This document shows positions 8,827 through 17,386 of a stretch of 48,177 nt of DNA, in pieces. The stretch lies in NCBI GenBank assembly GCA_946415345.1, contig CAMKRY010000005.1:1-48177 (forward strand). The letters are read 5' to 3'. The translations under genes were made by a program, and so were the position numbers. Below the pieces are notes generated by a model. That model was not told where the DNA came from. It saw only the letters and a list, made by a program, of their open reading frames with translations, and did no database searches. Source of the DNA: an uncultured Bacteroidales bacterium. Lineage in GTDB: Bacteria; Bacteroidota; Bacteroidia; Bacteroidales; UBA932. How positions within the stretch are numbered: position 1 is the stretch's first letter; every line of letters starts with the position of its first letter.

Positions 8827-10161
8827 ATGGAGACCACGGAGAAAAAACAAGGCAGCCGCTTCTGGCGCTTCATCGACAACTTCGCCGGCGACAAGGTCGT
8901 CTGGATGATCGTGATCCTGCTGATCCTGATTTCGCTGGTCACGATCTTCTCCTCGACCTCGCTGCTCGCGAACATGCAGAAGACTGACCGGATCAGCATC
9001 CTCAAGGAGCAGAGCATCATCGTCGCGCTCGGCATCGCGCTGATTGTGGTCTGCTACAACATCCGCAGCATCAAGTTCTTCCGTGTCTGCTCCAAGTATG
9101 GTTTTGCCCTGTCGCTGCTACTGCTCGGCCTGCTGGCCGTCCACAAGCCGATCATCCCCATGATTCGGCCGATCCAGATAAACGACGCCTGGCGTATGCT
9201 CTCCGTCTTCGGCTTCCAGATCCACGTCTTCGAAGTCGTCAAGGTGCTGATGGTCCTCTACCTGTCCTGGGCGGTGGATGCCTACAAGTATGACGGATTC
9301 CACCTCGGCAAGCGCCTGGCGAATATCCGTCATCTGGAATGGCTGGGGACGCCGGTCGGGCTTCGCATATTCTATATTTACGTACCGATCGTCATTATCT
9401 GCGGCCTCATCCTGACGGGAAGCGTCTCCAGCGCCCTGTTCATCGGCATGATTCTCTTCGTGACCATCCTCATCGGCGGCATGTCCATCCGCGACGTTGT
9501 CGTGCCGGGCATCATCGCCGTGGTCCTGATCATCGGTGCCGTGGGCATCAACAAGGTCTCAGGCGGCCGCATTTTCAACCGTCTCGACACCGCCGCCTCC
9601 CGCCTCAGCAGCACGGATGAGGCCTACGAAGCCATCCTGCTGGATCCGGATATGAAGGATACCCAGGAATACAACCGGGCCAAGGACAAGCTCAGCCAGC
9701 CGTTCAGCGCCAAGCTGGCCATCCGCCAGGGCAAGCTCTTCGGCAAGGGTCCGGGCGAAAGCACCCAGCGCTATGTCGTGTCCATCATGTACAGCGACTA
9801 CATGTACAGCTTCATCATCGAGGAATACGGTCTGATCGGGGCCCTGGTCATCATTATCCTCTTCGCCAGCCTGCTGGCGCGGGGGGCGCTGATATCCAGC
9901 TGGCTCAACGACTACTACGCCAAGACCGCCGTGGCGGGCCTGGTGGTGCTGACCGTCGGCCAGGCCTTCATGCACATGGCGATCAACCTCGATCTCGTCC
10001 CCCGCACGGGACAGACCCTCCCCATGATCAGCCACGGAAACTCCTCTTTCCTCGCCTTCAGCATCGTCTTCGGCATCATCCTTTCCTTCAGCCGCCAGGC
10101 GCGCAAGGACCGCGAGGAACGGATCCGCATAGAAAAAGAAATCCAGGAAGAAATCGGATAG
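8827..10161 (+). CDS. ftsW: FtsW, SEDS-family septal peptidoglycan glycosyltransferase
   Basis: 444 aa with a hydrophilic N-terminal tail of about 27 residues and about ten membrane helices. FtsW polymerises lipid II at the septum together with the class B PBP encoded upstream. The SEDS signature is visible near the C-terminus (LVPRTGQTLPMISHGNSS), and the large extracytoplasmic loop (LSQPFSAKLAIRQGKLFGKGPGES region) carries the family GxxGxGxG-like part. It lies between murD and murG, as in many dcw clusters; murG starts 2 bp after the stop. Confidence 0.95.
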   Translation: METTEKKQGSRFWRFIDNFAGDKVVWMIVILLILISLVTIFSSTSLLANMQKTDRISILKEQSIIVALGIALIVVCYNIRSIKFFRVCSKYGFALSLLLLGLLAVHKPIIPMIRPIQINDAWRMLSVFGFQIHVFEVVKVLMVLYLSWAVDAYKYDGFHLGKRLANIRHLEWLGTPVGLRIFYIYVPIVIICGLILTGSVSSALFIGMILFVTILIGGMSIRDVVVPGIIAVVLIIGAVGINKVSGGRIFNRLDTAASRLSSTDEAYEAILLDPDMKDTQEYNRAKDKLSQPFSAKLAIRQGKLFGKGPGESTQRYVVSIMYSDYMYSFIIEEYGLIGALVIIILFASLLARGALISSWLNDYYAKTAVAGLVVLTVGQAFMHMAINLDLVPRTGQTLPMISHGNSSFLAFSIVFGIILSFSRQARKDREERIRIEKEIQEEIG

Positions 10162-10163
10162 CC

Positions 10164-11291
10164 ATGCAGTACAAACCTCTTCGCATCATCATCAGCGGCG
10201 GCGGCACGGGAGGCCACATCTTCCCGGCCGTGTCCATCGCCAACAAGCTCAAGGAACTCTGCCCCGAGAATGACATCCTCTTTGTCGGCGCCAACGGCAA
10301 GATGGAAATGGAGAAGGTGCCTGCGGCGGGCTACAAGATTATCGGCCTGCCCATCGCCGGCCTCCAGCGCCGGCTCACCGTGAAAAACATCATCAACGAC
10401 ATCCAGGTGCCGTTCAAGTTGATGTCCAGTCTCCGCAAGGCGCGGAGAATCATCCGCGAGTTCAAGCCCGACGTCGCCATCGGTGTCGGCGGCTATGCCA
10501 GCGCCCCCCTGCTGAAAGCCGCGACGAAATTGCACATCCCGGCGCTGATCCAGGAGCAGAACGGCTTCGCCGGCATGACCAACAAGATGCTCGGCGAGAA
10601 GGTTCAGTGCATCTGCGTCGCCTATGAAGGCATGGAGCGTTTCTTCCCCGCAGACAAGATTGTCATGAGCGGCAATCCGATCCGAAAGGAAGTCTCCACC
10701 CCTCCGACCCCGACGATGCGCGCTGAGGCCATGGAGTTCTACGGACTGAACCCGCAGAAAAAGCACCTTTTCATTGTCGGCGGTTCCCTCGGCAGCGGCA
10801 CGCTGAACAAGGCGATGCGCAGCTGGATCGAGGCCGGTTGCCCCGGCGGAGAGGGCGTTGAAGTCATCTGGCAGTGCGGCAAGTACTACAAGGCCGGCGT
10901 GGACGAATTCATGGCGGCACATCCGGTTCCCGCCGTGAAGCATTTCGACTTCATCCAGCGGATGGACCTCGCCTTTGCCGCGGCGGATGTCGTGGTCTCG
11001 CGCTCCGGCGCCAGCACGGTTTCCGAAATCTGCGCCATGGGCAAGGCCTGCATTTTCGTTCCCTCGCCGAACGTGGCGGAGGACCACCAGACCCATAACG
11101 CGATGGCCCTCGTCCGGAAGGATGCGGCCCTCATCGTGAAAGATGCCGAAGCCGCGGAGAAGCTGCTCCCGGAGGCGCTCGGCCTTCTTGCGGACCCGGA
11201 GCGGACCGCCACTCTCGGCGCCAACGCCGAAAAGATGGCCCTCCGAGACGCTGCCCAGGTTATTTGTGACGAAGTATATAAATTGGTATAA
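10164..11291 (+). CDS. murG: UDP-GlcNAc:lipid I GlcNAc transferase MurG
   Basis: 375 aa, membrane-associated GT28 glycosyltransferase that converts lipid I to lipid II. The N-terminal glycine-rich loop GGGTGGH spans residues 12-18, GGYAS follows in the first domain, and the UDP-GlcNAc site SRSGASTVSEI with the following PSPNVAEDHQ is present in the second. The stop codon TAA is followed directly by the murC ATG with no gap. Confidence 0.97.
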   Translation: MQYKPLRIIISGGGTGGHIFPAVSIANKLKELCPENDILFVGANGKMEMEKVPAAGYKIIGLPIAGLQRRLTVKNIINDIQVPFKLMSSLRKARRIIREFKPDVAIGVGGYASAPLLKAATKLHIPALIQEQNGFAGMTNKMLGEKVQCICVAYEGMERFFPADKIVMSGNPIRKEVSTPPTPTMRAEAMEFYGLNPQKKHLFIVGGSLGSGTLNKAMRSWIEAGCPGGEGVEVIWQCGKYYKAGVDEFMAAHPVPAVKHFDFIQRMDLAFAAADVVVSRSGASTVSEICAMGKACIFVPSPNVAEDHQTHNAMALVRKDAALIVKDAEAAEKLLPEALGLLADPERTATLGANAEKMALRDAAQVICDEVYKLV

Positions 11292-12644
11292 ATGGAATAC
11301 ACGAGCGTCTACTTTCTCGGAATCGGTGGCATCGGCATGAGTGCCATCGCCCGATACTACAAGTTCAAGGGCCTGGAGGTCAGCGGCTATGACCGCACGC
11401 CTTCCGACCTGACCGCCGCCCTCGAGCGGGAAGGCATCCCCGTGCACTACGAGAGCCGGCCGGACCTGATTCCTGCGGACACGGCCAGGACCCTCGTCGT
11501 CTATACGCCCGCCATCCCCAAGGACTTCCCGGAATTCCTCTACGTCCAGGAGAAGGGCTACCGCGTCATCAAGCGCTCCCGCATGCTCGGCGAAATCGCC
11601 GCCGGACAGGACTGCCTCGCCGTCGCCGGCACCCACGGCAAGACGACGACCTCGACGCTCACCGCTCACATCTTCACGCAGACCCAGGGCTGCACCGCCT
11701 TCCTCGGCGGCATCTCCAAGAACTACCGGACCAACCTCCTCACCAGCCACAATCCCGTGGTCGTCGCCGAAGCGGACGAGTTCGACCGCTCCTTCCTGCA
11801 GCTCTTCCCGAAGATCGCCGTCATCACTGCCATGGACGCCGACCATCTCGACATCTACGGCGACCTCAACCAGTACCAGCAGGCCTTCCGCGACTTCGCG
11901 GCGCAGGTGAGCGGCACCCTCATCGTCAAGAAGGGACTCCCCCTCACCGCGGCCGACACCAAGGCCACGCTGAAGACCTACCATGCCAGCGATCCCGACG
12001 CGGATTTCCACGCCGAGAATGCCCAGGCCGATGCCTGCGGCCATTTCACCTATGACCTCCGCTGGCCGGGCGGCCTCCTGAAGGGCGTCCGCGTCGGCAT
12101 CCCCGGCCGCATCAACGTCGAGAACAGCATCGGTGCTGCCGCCATCGCCCTTACCTACGGACTGGATCCCGAGGCCGTAAAAGCCGCCATCGGCTCGTTC
12201 CAGGGCGTGCTGCGCCGCCTTGACGTCCACCTCAACACGCCGAAACTCTCCTACATCGACGACTACGCCCACCATCCCGCCGAGCTCGCCGCCGCCATCG
12301 CCTCAATGCGCGACATCTTCCCCGGCCGGAAGCTGACGGCCATTTTCCAGCCGCACCTCTACACCCGTACGCGGGACTTCGCGGCGGAATTCGCCAAAGC
12401 GCTCAGCGCCGTCGACAAGCTCATCCTCCTCGACATCTACCCCGCCCGGGAGCTGCCGATCGAGGGCGTCACCTCCGAGATTATCTTCGACCGGGTGACC
12501 GCGCCCGAAAAGGTGCTCCTCAATAAGGAAGAGCTGATGGATTACCTGGCCAAAGAGCCCGTCGACGTGCTCGCCTCGTTCGGTGCGGGCAACGTGGACC
12601 GCTATATCCAGCCCATCACAGAATTATTGCAATCCCGCTTATAG
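11292..12644 (+). CDS. murC: UDP-MurNAc:L-Ala ligase MurC
   Basis: 450 aa, first Mur ligase of the pathway, adding L-Ala to UDP-MurNAc. N-terminal UDP-binding fold with GIGGIGMSAIA at 10-20, ATP loop GTHGKTTT at 113-120, central EADEFDRSF and MDADHLDIYG, and YAHHPAE in the third domain, the usual MurC set. It starts one base after the murG stop and is followed by ftsQ after 3 bp, as in other Bacteroidota. Confidence 0.97.
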   Translation: MEYTSVYFLGIGGIGMSAIARYYKFKGLEVSGYDRTPSDLTAALEREGIPVHYESRPDLIPADTARTLVVYTPAIPKDFPEFLYVQEKGYRVIKRSRMLGEIAAGQDCLAVAGTHGKTTTSTLTAHIFTQTQGCTAFLGGISKNYRTNLLTSHNPVVVAEADEFDRSFLQLFPKIAVITAMDADHLDIYGDLNQYQQAFRDFAAQVSGTLIVKKGLPLTAADTKATLKTYHASDPDADFHAENAQADACGHFTYDLRWPGGLLKGVRVGIPGRINVENSIGAAAIALTYGLDPEAVKAAIGSFQGVLRRLDVHLNTPKLSYIDDYAHHPAELAAAIASMRDIFPGRKLTAIFQPHLYTRTRDFAAEFAKALSAVDKLILLDIYPARELPIEGVTSEIIFDRVTAPEKVLLNKEELMDYLAKEPVDVLASFGAGNVDRYIQPITELLQSRL

Positions 12645-12647
12645 ACC

Positions 12648-13448
12648 ATGGAAAACGCCGGACGGAACAATCGAAAAACGATCTTCGCTCTCGCAGGCCT
12701 CGCACTGATGGCCCTTGTATTCGGCTTTGTCCTTCTGCTCGGCCGTGCCGAACGCAGGGGTAGCCGTTGTACGGGCCTGACCGTGGAGGTTCGCGATTCG
12801 AGCGAACACCGTTTCGTGACCGCCTCGGACGTAGAGACCTATCTCTCGGACGAAATCGGCGCCGTCGAAGGAAAAGATCTGGACAGTCTCAACCTCGCGG
12901 ACATCGAGCACCGGCTCAACCGGGGCGTCGGCATCCTCCGCTCGGAGGTATGGCTGACCCCGGACGGTCAGCTCCATGCCCGCATCGACCAGCGCATCCC
13001 CGTCGTCCGTTTCCAGGGTCCTGAGGGCGGATACTATTGCGACGCCGAGGGTTATATCCTCCCGCTGAACGCCAACGCCATCCGCGTCCAGACAGTGGAC
13101 GGAGCCCTGGGCTACATACCCGCCGAAGGTTTCTCCGGCTTTCCGGAGGACGGACCCGGTAAGGAGTGGCTCGACAGGATGCTGGGCCTCGTCGCCGTCA
13201 TCCGCCAATCCCCGGCCTGGTCCGGCAACATCGCCCAGATCCACGTGGCAGAGGGCAACGGGGAACTGACGCTAATCCTGCGCGACCGTCCCGAGCGCTT
13301 CCTCTTCGGCCAGCCGGAGCATGCTCAGGCCAAGCTTGCCCGCATGGGACAGTATTTCAGGAAGGTGCTTCCGCAACTGCCGGAAGGCGCCGCCTACAAG
13401 AGCGTGAACGTAAAATATAAAGGTCAGATCATCTGCCGAAACAAATAG
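12648..13448 (+). CDS. ftsQ: FtsQ/DivIB-type division protein
   Basis: 266 aa. Short cytosolic N-terminus, one membrane helix at about residues 11-32, then an extracytoplasmic part with a POTRA-like region (about 38-110: FVTASDVETYL, LNLADIEHRLN) and a C-terminal beta domain. This is the layout of FtsQ, which ties FtsL and its partners to the divisome. Primary sequence is weakly conserved, but size, topology and position between murC and ftsA make the call firm. ftsA starts 5 bp after the stop. Confidence 0.9.
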   Translation: MENAGRNNRKTIFALAGLALMALVFGFVLLLGRAERRGSRCTGLTVEVRDSSEHRFVTASDVETYLSDEIGAVEGKDLDSLNLADIEHRLNRGVGILRSEVWLTPDGQLHARIDQRIPVVRFQGPEGGYYCDAEGYILPLNANAIRVQTVDGALGYIPAEGFSGFPEDGPGKEWLDRMLGLVAVIRQSPAWSGNIAQIHVAEGNGELTLILRDRPERFLFGQPEHAQAKLARMGQYFRKVLPQLPEGAAYKSVNVKYKGQIICRNK

Positions 13449-13453
13449 AAGTT

Positions 13454-14950
13454 ATGGAAGAGAAACACATTGCCGCCATCGACCTGGGCTCCTCGAAATT
13501 CGCCGTGACCGTCGCACGGATCAGCGGGGACGACATCCAGATCGTCTACTACAAGGAAACGCCCTCGGACGGTATCCGCAACAGCGAGGTATTCAACCCG
13601 GGCAAGACGCGCCAGAAACTGGAAGACGCAATCCGCGAAGCCGAGCGTGAGCTGAACATCAAGATCATGCAGGTCTGCGTGGGTCTGCCGCGCTATCCGG
13701 TCACGCAGGAGATTGCGACCGGCCGCTTCGACCGCACCGAACCCAACAGCTGCATCTCCGAAGAGGAGATCGAAACGCTCAAGAGCCTCGCCCTGGAAGC
13801 CTATCCGCTCAGCAATCCCGAGACCGACGAACTCTACGGCGCCGTCGCCCAGTCCTTCTCGACCGCCGAGTACCACCAGCTCGTCGAGCAGGATGTGATC
13901 GGCACCGTCTCGCGCACCCTGGAAGGCAATTTTAAGGTCTTCATCGGCCGCCAGCACGCGGTCAACACCATCGACGTTCTCTTCAACCAGCTCCATATCG
14001 CCATCGCCCGGATGTACTTCCTTCCGGATGCCGTGGCCAAGGCCGTCCTCACCAACGAGGAGATGGACAGCGGTGTCGCCCTCATCGATTTCGGCGGCGG
14101 GGTGACCTCGGTCAGCATCTATCACGGCAACATTATGCGTTATTACGGCGCGATTCCCTTCGGCGGCAAGGTCATCACGTCCGACATCAAGGCGGAATGC
14201 TCCATCTCCGAAGAACTCGCCGACAACATCAAGAAGGGCTTCGGCTCCTGCATGCCGTCCAAGCTCCAGAATCTCAGCGAAAAGACCCTCCAGATCCAGT
14301 ACGACGACCGCAACGGCATCGAGGTCCGCGTCAGCTACCTCGCCGAAATCATCAGCGAGCGCACCCGCGAGATCGTCGACGCCATCCTCTGGCATATCCA
14401 GCAGAGCGGCTTCGCCAACAATCTCCGCAGCGGCATCGTCATCACGGGCGGCGGCGCCAACCTCATGGGCCTCAGCTTCCTCCTCAAGGAACGCTCCGGC
14501 TTCAACGTCAAGATGGGGTATCCGCGCCATCTCTTCTCCGCCGAGGGCTGCTCGGGCATCTATGAAACCAGCGCCACCGCGGCGATGGGCATGATCCTGG
14601 CGGCCAAGAACGACCATCTCCCGGACTGCGTCGATCTGCCGGAATTCGATCCGGAGGCCCTGCGCAACGCCGGCCTCGAGGTGGTCAGCCCGGAAGAGGA
14701 GGAAACCGTCGAAGAAACCACCGAGACTCCCGCCACCGAGTGGAACGGGGAGTTCGAGCAGGGTGAAACCGGCAAACTCATCGAGGATGAAGAGTTCGGC
14801 GAGCCGGTCAAAAAGGAGAAAGTCAAGAAGGAAAAGCCGCAGCGGAAACGTTGGAAAGGTCCGCAGATCAAGACGCCGGAATCCCTCAACATCTTCTGGA
14901 AGAAGGTCTCCAACACCTTCGTGGATATCTACGACGAAGCAACCAAATAG
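13454..14950 (+). CDS. ftsA: FtsA, actin-like membrane tether of FtsZ
   Basis: 498 aa, longer than E. coli FtsA (420). The actin-fold core shows IDLGSSKFAV at residues 9-18, the phosphate-2 loop LIDFGGGVTSVSIY and the adenosine motif IVITGGGANLMGL. After about residue 415 comes a long acidic then basic tail (EEEETVEETTE, then a Lys-rich stretch). The final about 25 residues, LNIFWKKVSNTFVDIYDEA, could form the amphipathic membrane-targeting helix. FtsA anchors the FtsZ ring at the inner membrane. The last codons overlap the SD of ftsZ. Confidence 0.95.
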   Translation: MEEKHIAAIDLGSSKFAVTVARISGDDIQIVYYKETPSDGIRNSEVFNPGKTRQKLEDAIREAERELNIKIMQVCVGLPRYPVTQEIATGRFDRTEPNSCISEEEIETLKSLALEAYPLSNPETDELYGAVAQSFSTAEYHQLVEQDVIGTVSRTLEGNFKVFIGRQHAVNTIDVLFNQLHIAIARMYFLPDAVAKAVLTNEEMDSGVALIDFGGGVTSVSIYHGNIMRYYGAIPFGGKVITSDIKAECSISEELADNIKKGFGSCMPSKLQNLSEKTLQIQYDDRNGIEVRVSYLAEIISERTREIVDAILWHIQQSGFANNLRSGIVITGGGANLMGLSFLLKERSGFNVKMGYPRHLFSAEGCSGIYETSATAAMGMILAAKNDHLPDCVDLPEFDPEALRNAGLEVVSPEEEETVEETTETPATEWNGEFEQGETGKLIEDEEFGEPVKKEKVKKEKPQRKRWKGPQIKTPESLNIFWKKVSNTFVDIYDEATK

Positions 14951-14954
14951 GAGG
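14949..14954 (+). promoter_or_regulatory. Strong Shine-Dalgarno site before ftsZ
   Basis: AGGAGG begins inside the ftsA stop codon and lies 8 bp before the ftsZ ATG. It is one of only two strong SD sites I noticed in the cluster, which fits the high FtsZ level a cell needs. Confidence 0.65.
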
Positions 14955-14962
14955 AACAAGAC

Positions 14963-16213
14963 ATGGAAGACAATCTCATCAAGAATTTCTATACGCCGAA
15001 CGACTGGTCCCGCGAGGGATCGCTGATCAAGGTGATCGGTGTCGGCGGCGGCGGTTGCAACGCCGTCAACTACATGTACGAACAGAAGATCGAGGGCTGC
15101 AGCTTCATCGTCTGCAACACCGACTCCCAGGCGCTGGCCTCCTCCCCTGTCCCGACCAAAATCCAGATGGGCAGCCAGGGTCTCGGCGCGGGAACGGACC
15201 CCGCCGCAGGCCGCAACGCCGCCCTGGAAAGCCAGGATGAAATCGCTGCCAAGGTGATCGACAACGGCACCCAGATGCTCTTCATCACCGCCGGCATGGG
15301 CGGCGGCACCGGCACCGGTGCCTCCCCCGTCATCGCCAAGATGGCCAAGGACAAGGGCATCCTCACCGTCGCCGTCGTCACGCTCCCGTTCAAGAACGAA
15401 GGTCTCGAGTCCCACTCCAAGGCCATCGACGGCATCCATGAGCTCGAGAAGAACGTCGACTCGCTCATCCTGATCAACAATGAGAAGCTCTACGACTTCT
15501 TCGGCGACATGCTGATCCAGAAGGCCTTCCCGAAGGCCGATGAGGTCCTGTCCACCGCCGTCCGCGGCATCATCGAGGTCATCACCAAGCACGGTTTCAT
15601 CAACGTCGACTTCCAGGATGTCTGCAAGCTTATGCGCGGCAGCGGCATGGCCCTCATGGGCATGGGCACCGGCCGCGGTAGCAACCGCCTCGAGGAAGCC
15701 GTCAAGGGCGCCTTCGAATCCCCGCTCCTCAACGACTTCGACCTCAAGACCTCCAAGAATGTGCTCTTGAACATCACGACCGGAAAGAACGAGCAGGGCG
15801 TCAGGATGACCGAGCTCAAGACCATCGACGAGATGATCTCGAAATACACCGGCGACGCCAACCACTTCAAGCGCGGCCTCATTTGGGACGACAGTCCGGA
15901 GTTCGGCGACCAGGTCAAGATCACGGCCATTGTGACCGGCTTCGACATGGGCAAGCTCGGCGACATCACCGACATCAACCTCGGCAACCTCATCCGCATC
16001 CCCGCGGACTACCGCTATGAGCGCCCGAAGGTCGGCGACGAGATTTCCCTCCCCGACGCTCCTCCGGCCACCAAGATCGGCTACAACACGAGCGAGAACG
16101 CCCCGCGCTTCAACTTCGAGGAGAAACCCCTCCTGATTATCGAGCCTGGCCGCAGCATCTCCGAGCTCGAGAGCACCCCGGCCATCCGCCGCTCCCATCA
16201 CGAGAAGAAATAG
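14963..16213 (+). CDS. ftsZ: FtsZ, tubulin-like division GTPase
   Basis: 416 aa. Forms the cytokinetic ring. N-terminal VIGVGGGGCNAVN at about 24-36, tubulin signature GGGTGTG at 113-119, and the T7 synergy loop in the NVDFQDV region near 218-224 that completes the GTPase site of the next subunit. The linker after the globular domain is fairly short and ends in a conserved-looking tail (ISELESTPAIRR) that should bind FtsA. Last gene of the dcw cluster; a terminator follows 19 bp after the stop. Confidence 0.97.
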   Translation: MEDNLIKNFYTPNDWSREGSLIKVIGVGGGGCNAVNYMYEQKIEGCSFIVCNTDSQALASSPVPTKIQMGSQGLGAGTDPAAGRNAALESQDEIAAKVIDNGTQMLFITAGMGGGTGTGASPVIAKMAKDKGILTVAVVTLPFKNEGLESHSKAIDGIHELEKNVDSLILINNEKLYDFFGDMLIQKAFPKADEVLSTAVRGIIEVITKHGFINVDFQDVCKLMRGSGMALMGMGTGRGSNRLEEAVKGAFESPLLNDFDLKTSKNVLLNITTGKNEQGVRMTELKTIDEMISKYTGDANHFKRGLIWDDSPEFGDQVKITAIVTGFDMGKLGDITDINLGNLIRIPADYRYERPKVGDEISLPDAPPATKIGYNTSENAPRFNFEEKPLLIIEPGRSISELESTPAIRRSHHEKK

Positions 16214-16232
16214 CGGACAACAGACAGTATAG

Positions 16233-16266
16233 AAAAAGCGCAGAGCCCCACGGTCTTGCGCTTTTT
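16233..16266. terminator. Bidirectional terminator after ftsZ
   Basis: A 10-bp stem (AAAAAGCGCA / TGCGCTTTTT) encloses a 14-base loop. It ends in T runs on both strands, so it can stop ftsZ transcription from the left and any minus-strand transcript crossing the palindrome at 16276-16487 from the right. Confidence 0.9.
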
Positions 16267-16275
16267 GTCTCTTCC

Positions 16276-16487
16276 GCAGCGGGCTGGGACTGCAGTTCGG
16301 GCTCGGAAGGCGAAAACGGAGCGGCACCGGGGTCTTGACGAGCAACTTCTCCTTTTAGTCCCGCCGAGCGGGCCTAACGTCGGCGGACAGTGCTCGTCAT
16401 GCCGCTTCGCGTCACCGCCCCCTGCACAAGGCCCACGCGCATTTCCGTTTTCGCCAACGAGCCCTCACCGCAGCCCCAACCCGCCGC
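16276..16487 (-). ncRNA. Large imperfect palindrome, possible structured minus-strand RNA or MITE-like element
   Basis: Arm 16276-16320 matches the reverse complement of arm 16444-16487 in about 36 of 45 columns, including GGCGAAAACGGA exactly. The four transition differences would be A-C mismatches in a plus-strand RNA but G-U pairs in a minus-strand RNA. Inside are a perfect 9-bp pair (TGACGAGCA 16336-16344 with TGCTCGTCA 16391-16399) and two mutually exclusive small stems (CCCGC/GCGGG 16360-16372, or CCGCCGA/TCGGCGG 16361-16386). On the minus strand the element would run into the bidirectional terminator at 16233-16266. I recognise no known RNA family, and a mobile palindromic repeat is the main alternative. 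Confidence 0.45.
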
Positions 16488-16561
16488 TACAGAGCCCGAT
16501 CCAGCGATTTGCATCCACGAAAACGGCCATTTTTGAGGATGAGTCCCGCCCATAAACCGTC

Positions 16562-16582
16562 ATGCCCGACCTGATCGGGCAT
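16562..16582. repeat. REP-like hairpin 1
   Basis: ATGCCCGA and TCGGGCAT form a perfect 8-bp stem with a 5-base loop, preceded by CCGTC. Compact GC-rich palindromes starting with GTCAT are common intergenic repeats in many bacterial genomes. Confidence 0.7.
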
Positions 16583-16593
16583 CTGTCTCCGTC

Positions 16594-16616
16594 ATTACCC
16601 GGCTCGTCCGGGTAAT
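16594..16616. repeat. REP-like hairpin 2
   Basis: ATTACCCGG and CCGGGTAAT form a perfect 9-bp stem with a 5-base loop, preceded by CCGTC just like hairpin 1, which lies 11 bp upstream. The pair looks like two members of one family of short palindromes. Confidence 0.7.
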
Positions 16617-16623
16617 CTCTCGC

Positions 16624-16669
16624 GCGTTTGCATGAAATCTGCCTCTCACAGCACTCTAACTGCAAACGC
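16624..16669. repeat. 46-bp twin element, copy 1
   Basis: Starts with GCGTTTGCA and ends with its exact reverse complement TGCAAACGC; AGCACTCTAA precedes the right end. Same length and ends as copy 2 at 16707-16752, while the middle differs. Confidence 0.75.
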
Positions 16670-16706
16670 ATTCCCAAAAACTCCCTTGTTCGCCAAAATC
16701 CGCCTC

Positions 16707-16752
16707 GCGTTTGCAGAAGACCAGACTCCTGTAGCATTCTAAGTGCAAACGA
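16707..16752. repeat. 46-bp twin element, copy 2
   Basis: Starts with GCGTTTGCA and ends TGCAAACGA; AGCATTCTAA precedes the right end. It is exactly as long as copy 1 and starts 83 bp after it, in the same orientation. Function unknown. Confidence 0.75.
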
Positions 16753-16780
16753 GGAGGAACAGTTCAACGCCAAATAATTA

Positions 16781-17350
16781 TTATAGAGATTTCCGCAGCT
16801 CTACGAAGTAAGAGACATTGAGATAGGTGGTGCCGAACATCGCCTTTCTATTTAAGCCTTCCTCGTGGACGTGGCCGAAAATGTGGTACTTGGGGCGGGC
16901 GCTGGAGATGTCCAGGAAGAGCTGTTTGCAGCCTTGGTCTCTATCGAGATAGCTATAGGCCGGGCCGTGAGTTATGAGGAAGTCGATTCCAGCCGGCAAT
17001 GATGCCGGGGCTTCCAAATAGGGTCTGGCTGGGACGCTATAGAACTGAATACCATCGTATTCTATGCCTTCGTTCTCGAGATAGACAATGCCGCCAGGGA
17101 CCAGTTTTCGGGCACGGGACGGTTCGATGTTGAAGATGCGGTCATGATTGCCTGGCACAAAGATTCGGAGTTTTGCAGGAATGGCTGCATACCAAGCAAA
17201 GAAGTCCGTCAGATCTGACGGATTGAAGCCCTCACAGGCATCCCCGGCGCAGATAAGTATGTCCGCTTCAGAGGGCACAGCCATTCTCCGATACATTCCA
17301 TGAGTATCAGAGAATGCAAATATGATGTGTCCCTTGAATCCTAATAGCAT
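16781..17350 (-). CDS. Calcineurin-like metallophosphoesterase
   Basis: 189 aa from the ATG at 17350; the ORF track adds five residues from a TTG. All five metal-binding blocks of the family are present: FSDTHG, AGDACEG, PGNHDR, THGPAYS and GHVHE. The protein is therefore a two-metal phosphoesterase, possibly a phosphodiesterase acting on nucleic acid or small phosphate esters; the sequence does not tell the substrate. It is the first gene of the low-GC accessory island and stands alone, 36 bp from the next gene on the same strand. Short stand-alone enzymes of this type are frequent in Bacteroidota, so a defence role is not implied by the sequence. Confidence 0.85.
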   Translation of the reverse strand: MLLGFKGHIIFAFSDTHGMYRRMAVPSEADILICAGDACEGFNPSDLTDFFAWYAAIPAKLRIFVPGNHDRIFNIEPSRARKLVPGGIVYLENEGIEYDGIQFYSVPARPYLEAPASLPAGIDFLITHGPAYSYLDRDQGCKQLFLDISSARPKYHIFGHVHEEGLNRKAMFGTTYLNVSYFVELRKSL

Positions 17351-17386
17351 ATGCCTATGAGACAATTGCGTTCCAGCATCTTCTCC

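Larger units (their letters stand above)
16267..16780. other. Non-coding repeat island between ftsZ and the accessory genes
   Basis: About 510 bp with no convincing gene; the plus-strand ORF at 16256-16555 has a Pro/Ser-rich, shadow-like composition. The stretch holds, in order, a large imperfect palindrome (16276-16487), two compact hairpins (16562-16582 and 16594-16616) and two 46-bp elements with matching inverted ends (16624-16669 and 16707-16752). It marks the border between the dcw cluster and the low-GC accessory island. Confidence 0.8.

Noticed and set aside
16256-16555. Plus-strand ORF of 99 aa after ftsZ
   Set aside because: Crosses the terminator and the large palindrome, with Pro/Ser/Arg-rich composition and no start signals.
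16624-16752. CRISPR-like array
   Set aside because: Only two units, with inverted rather than direct short repeats and no cas genes; no CRISPR array was seen in the window.
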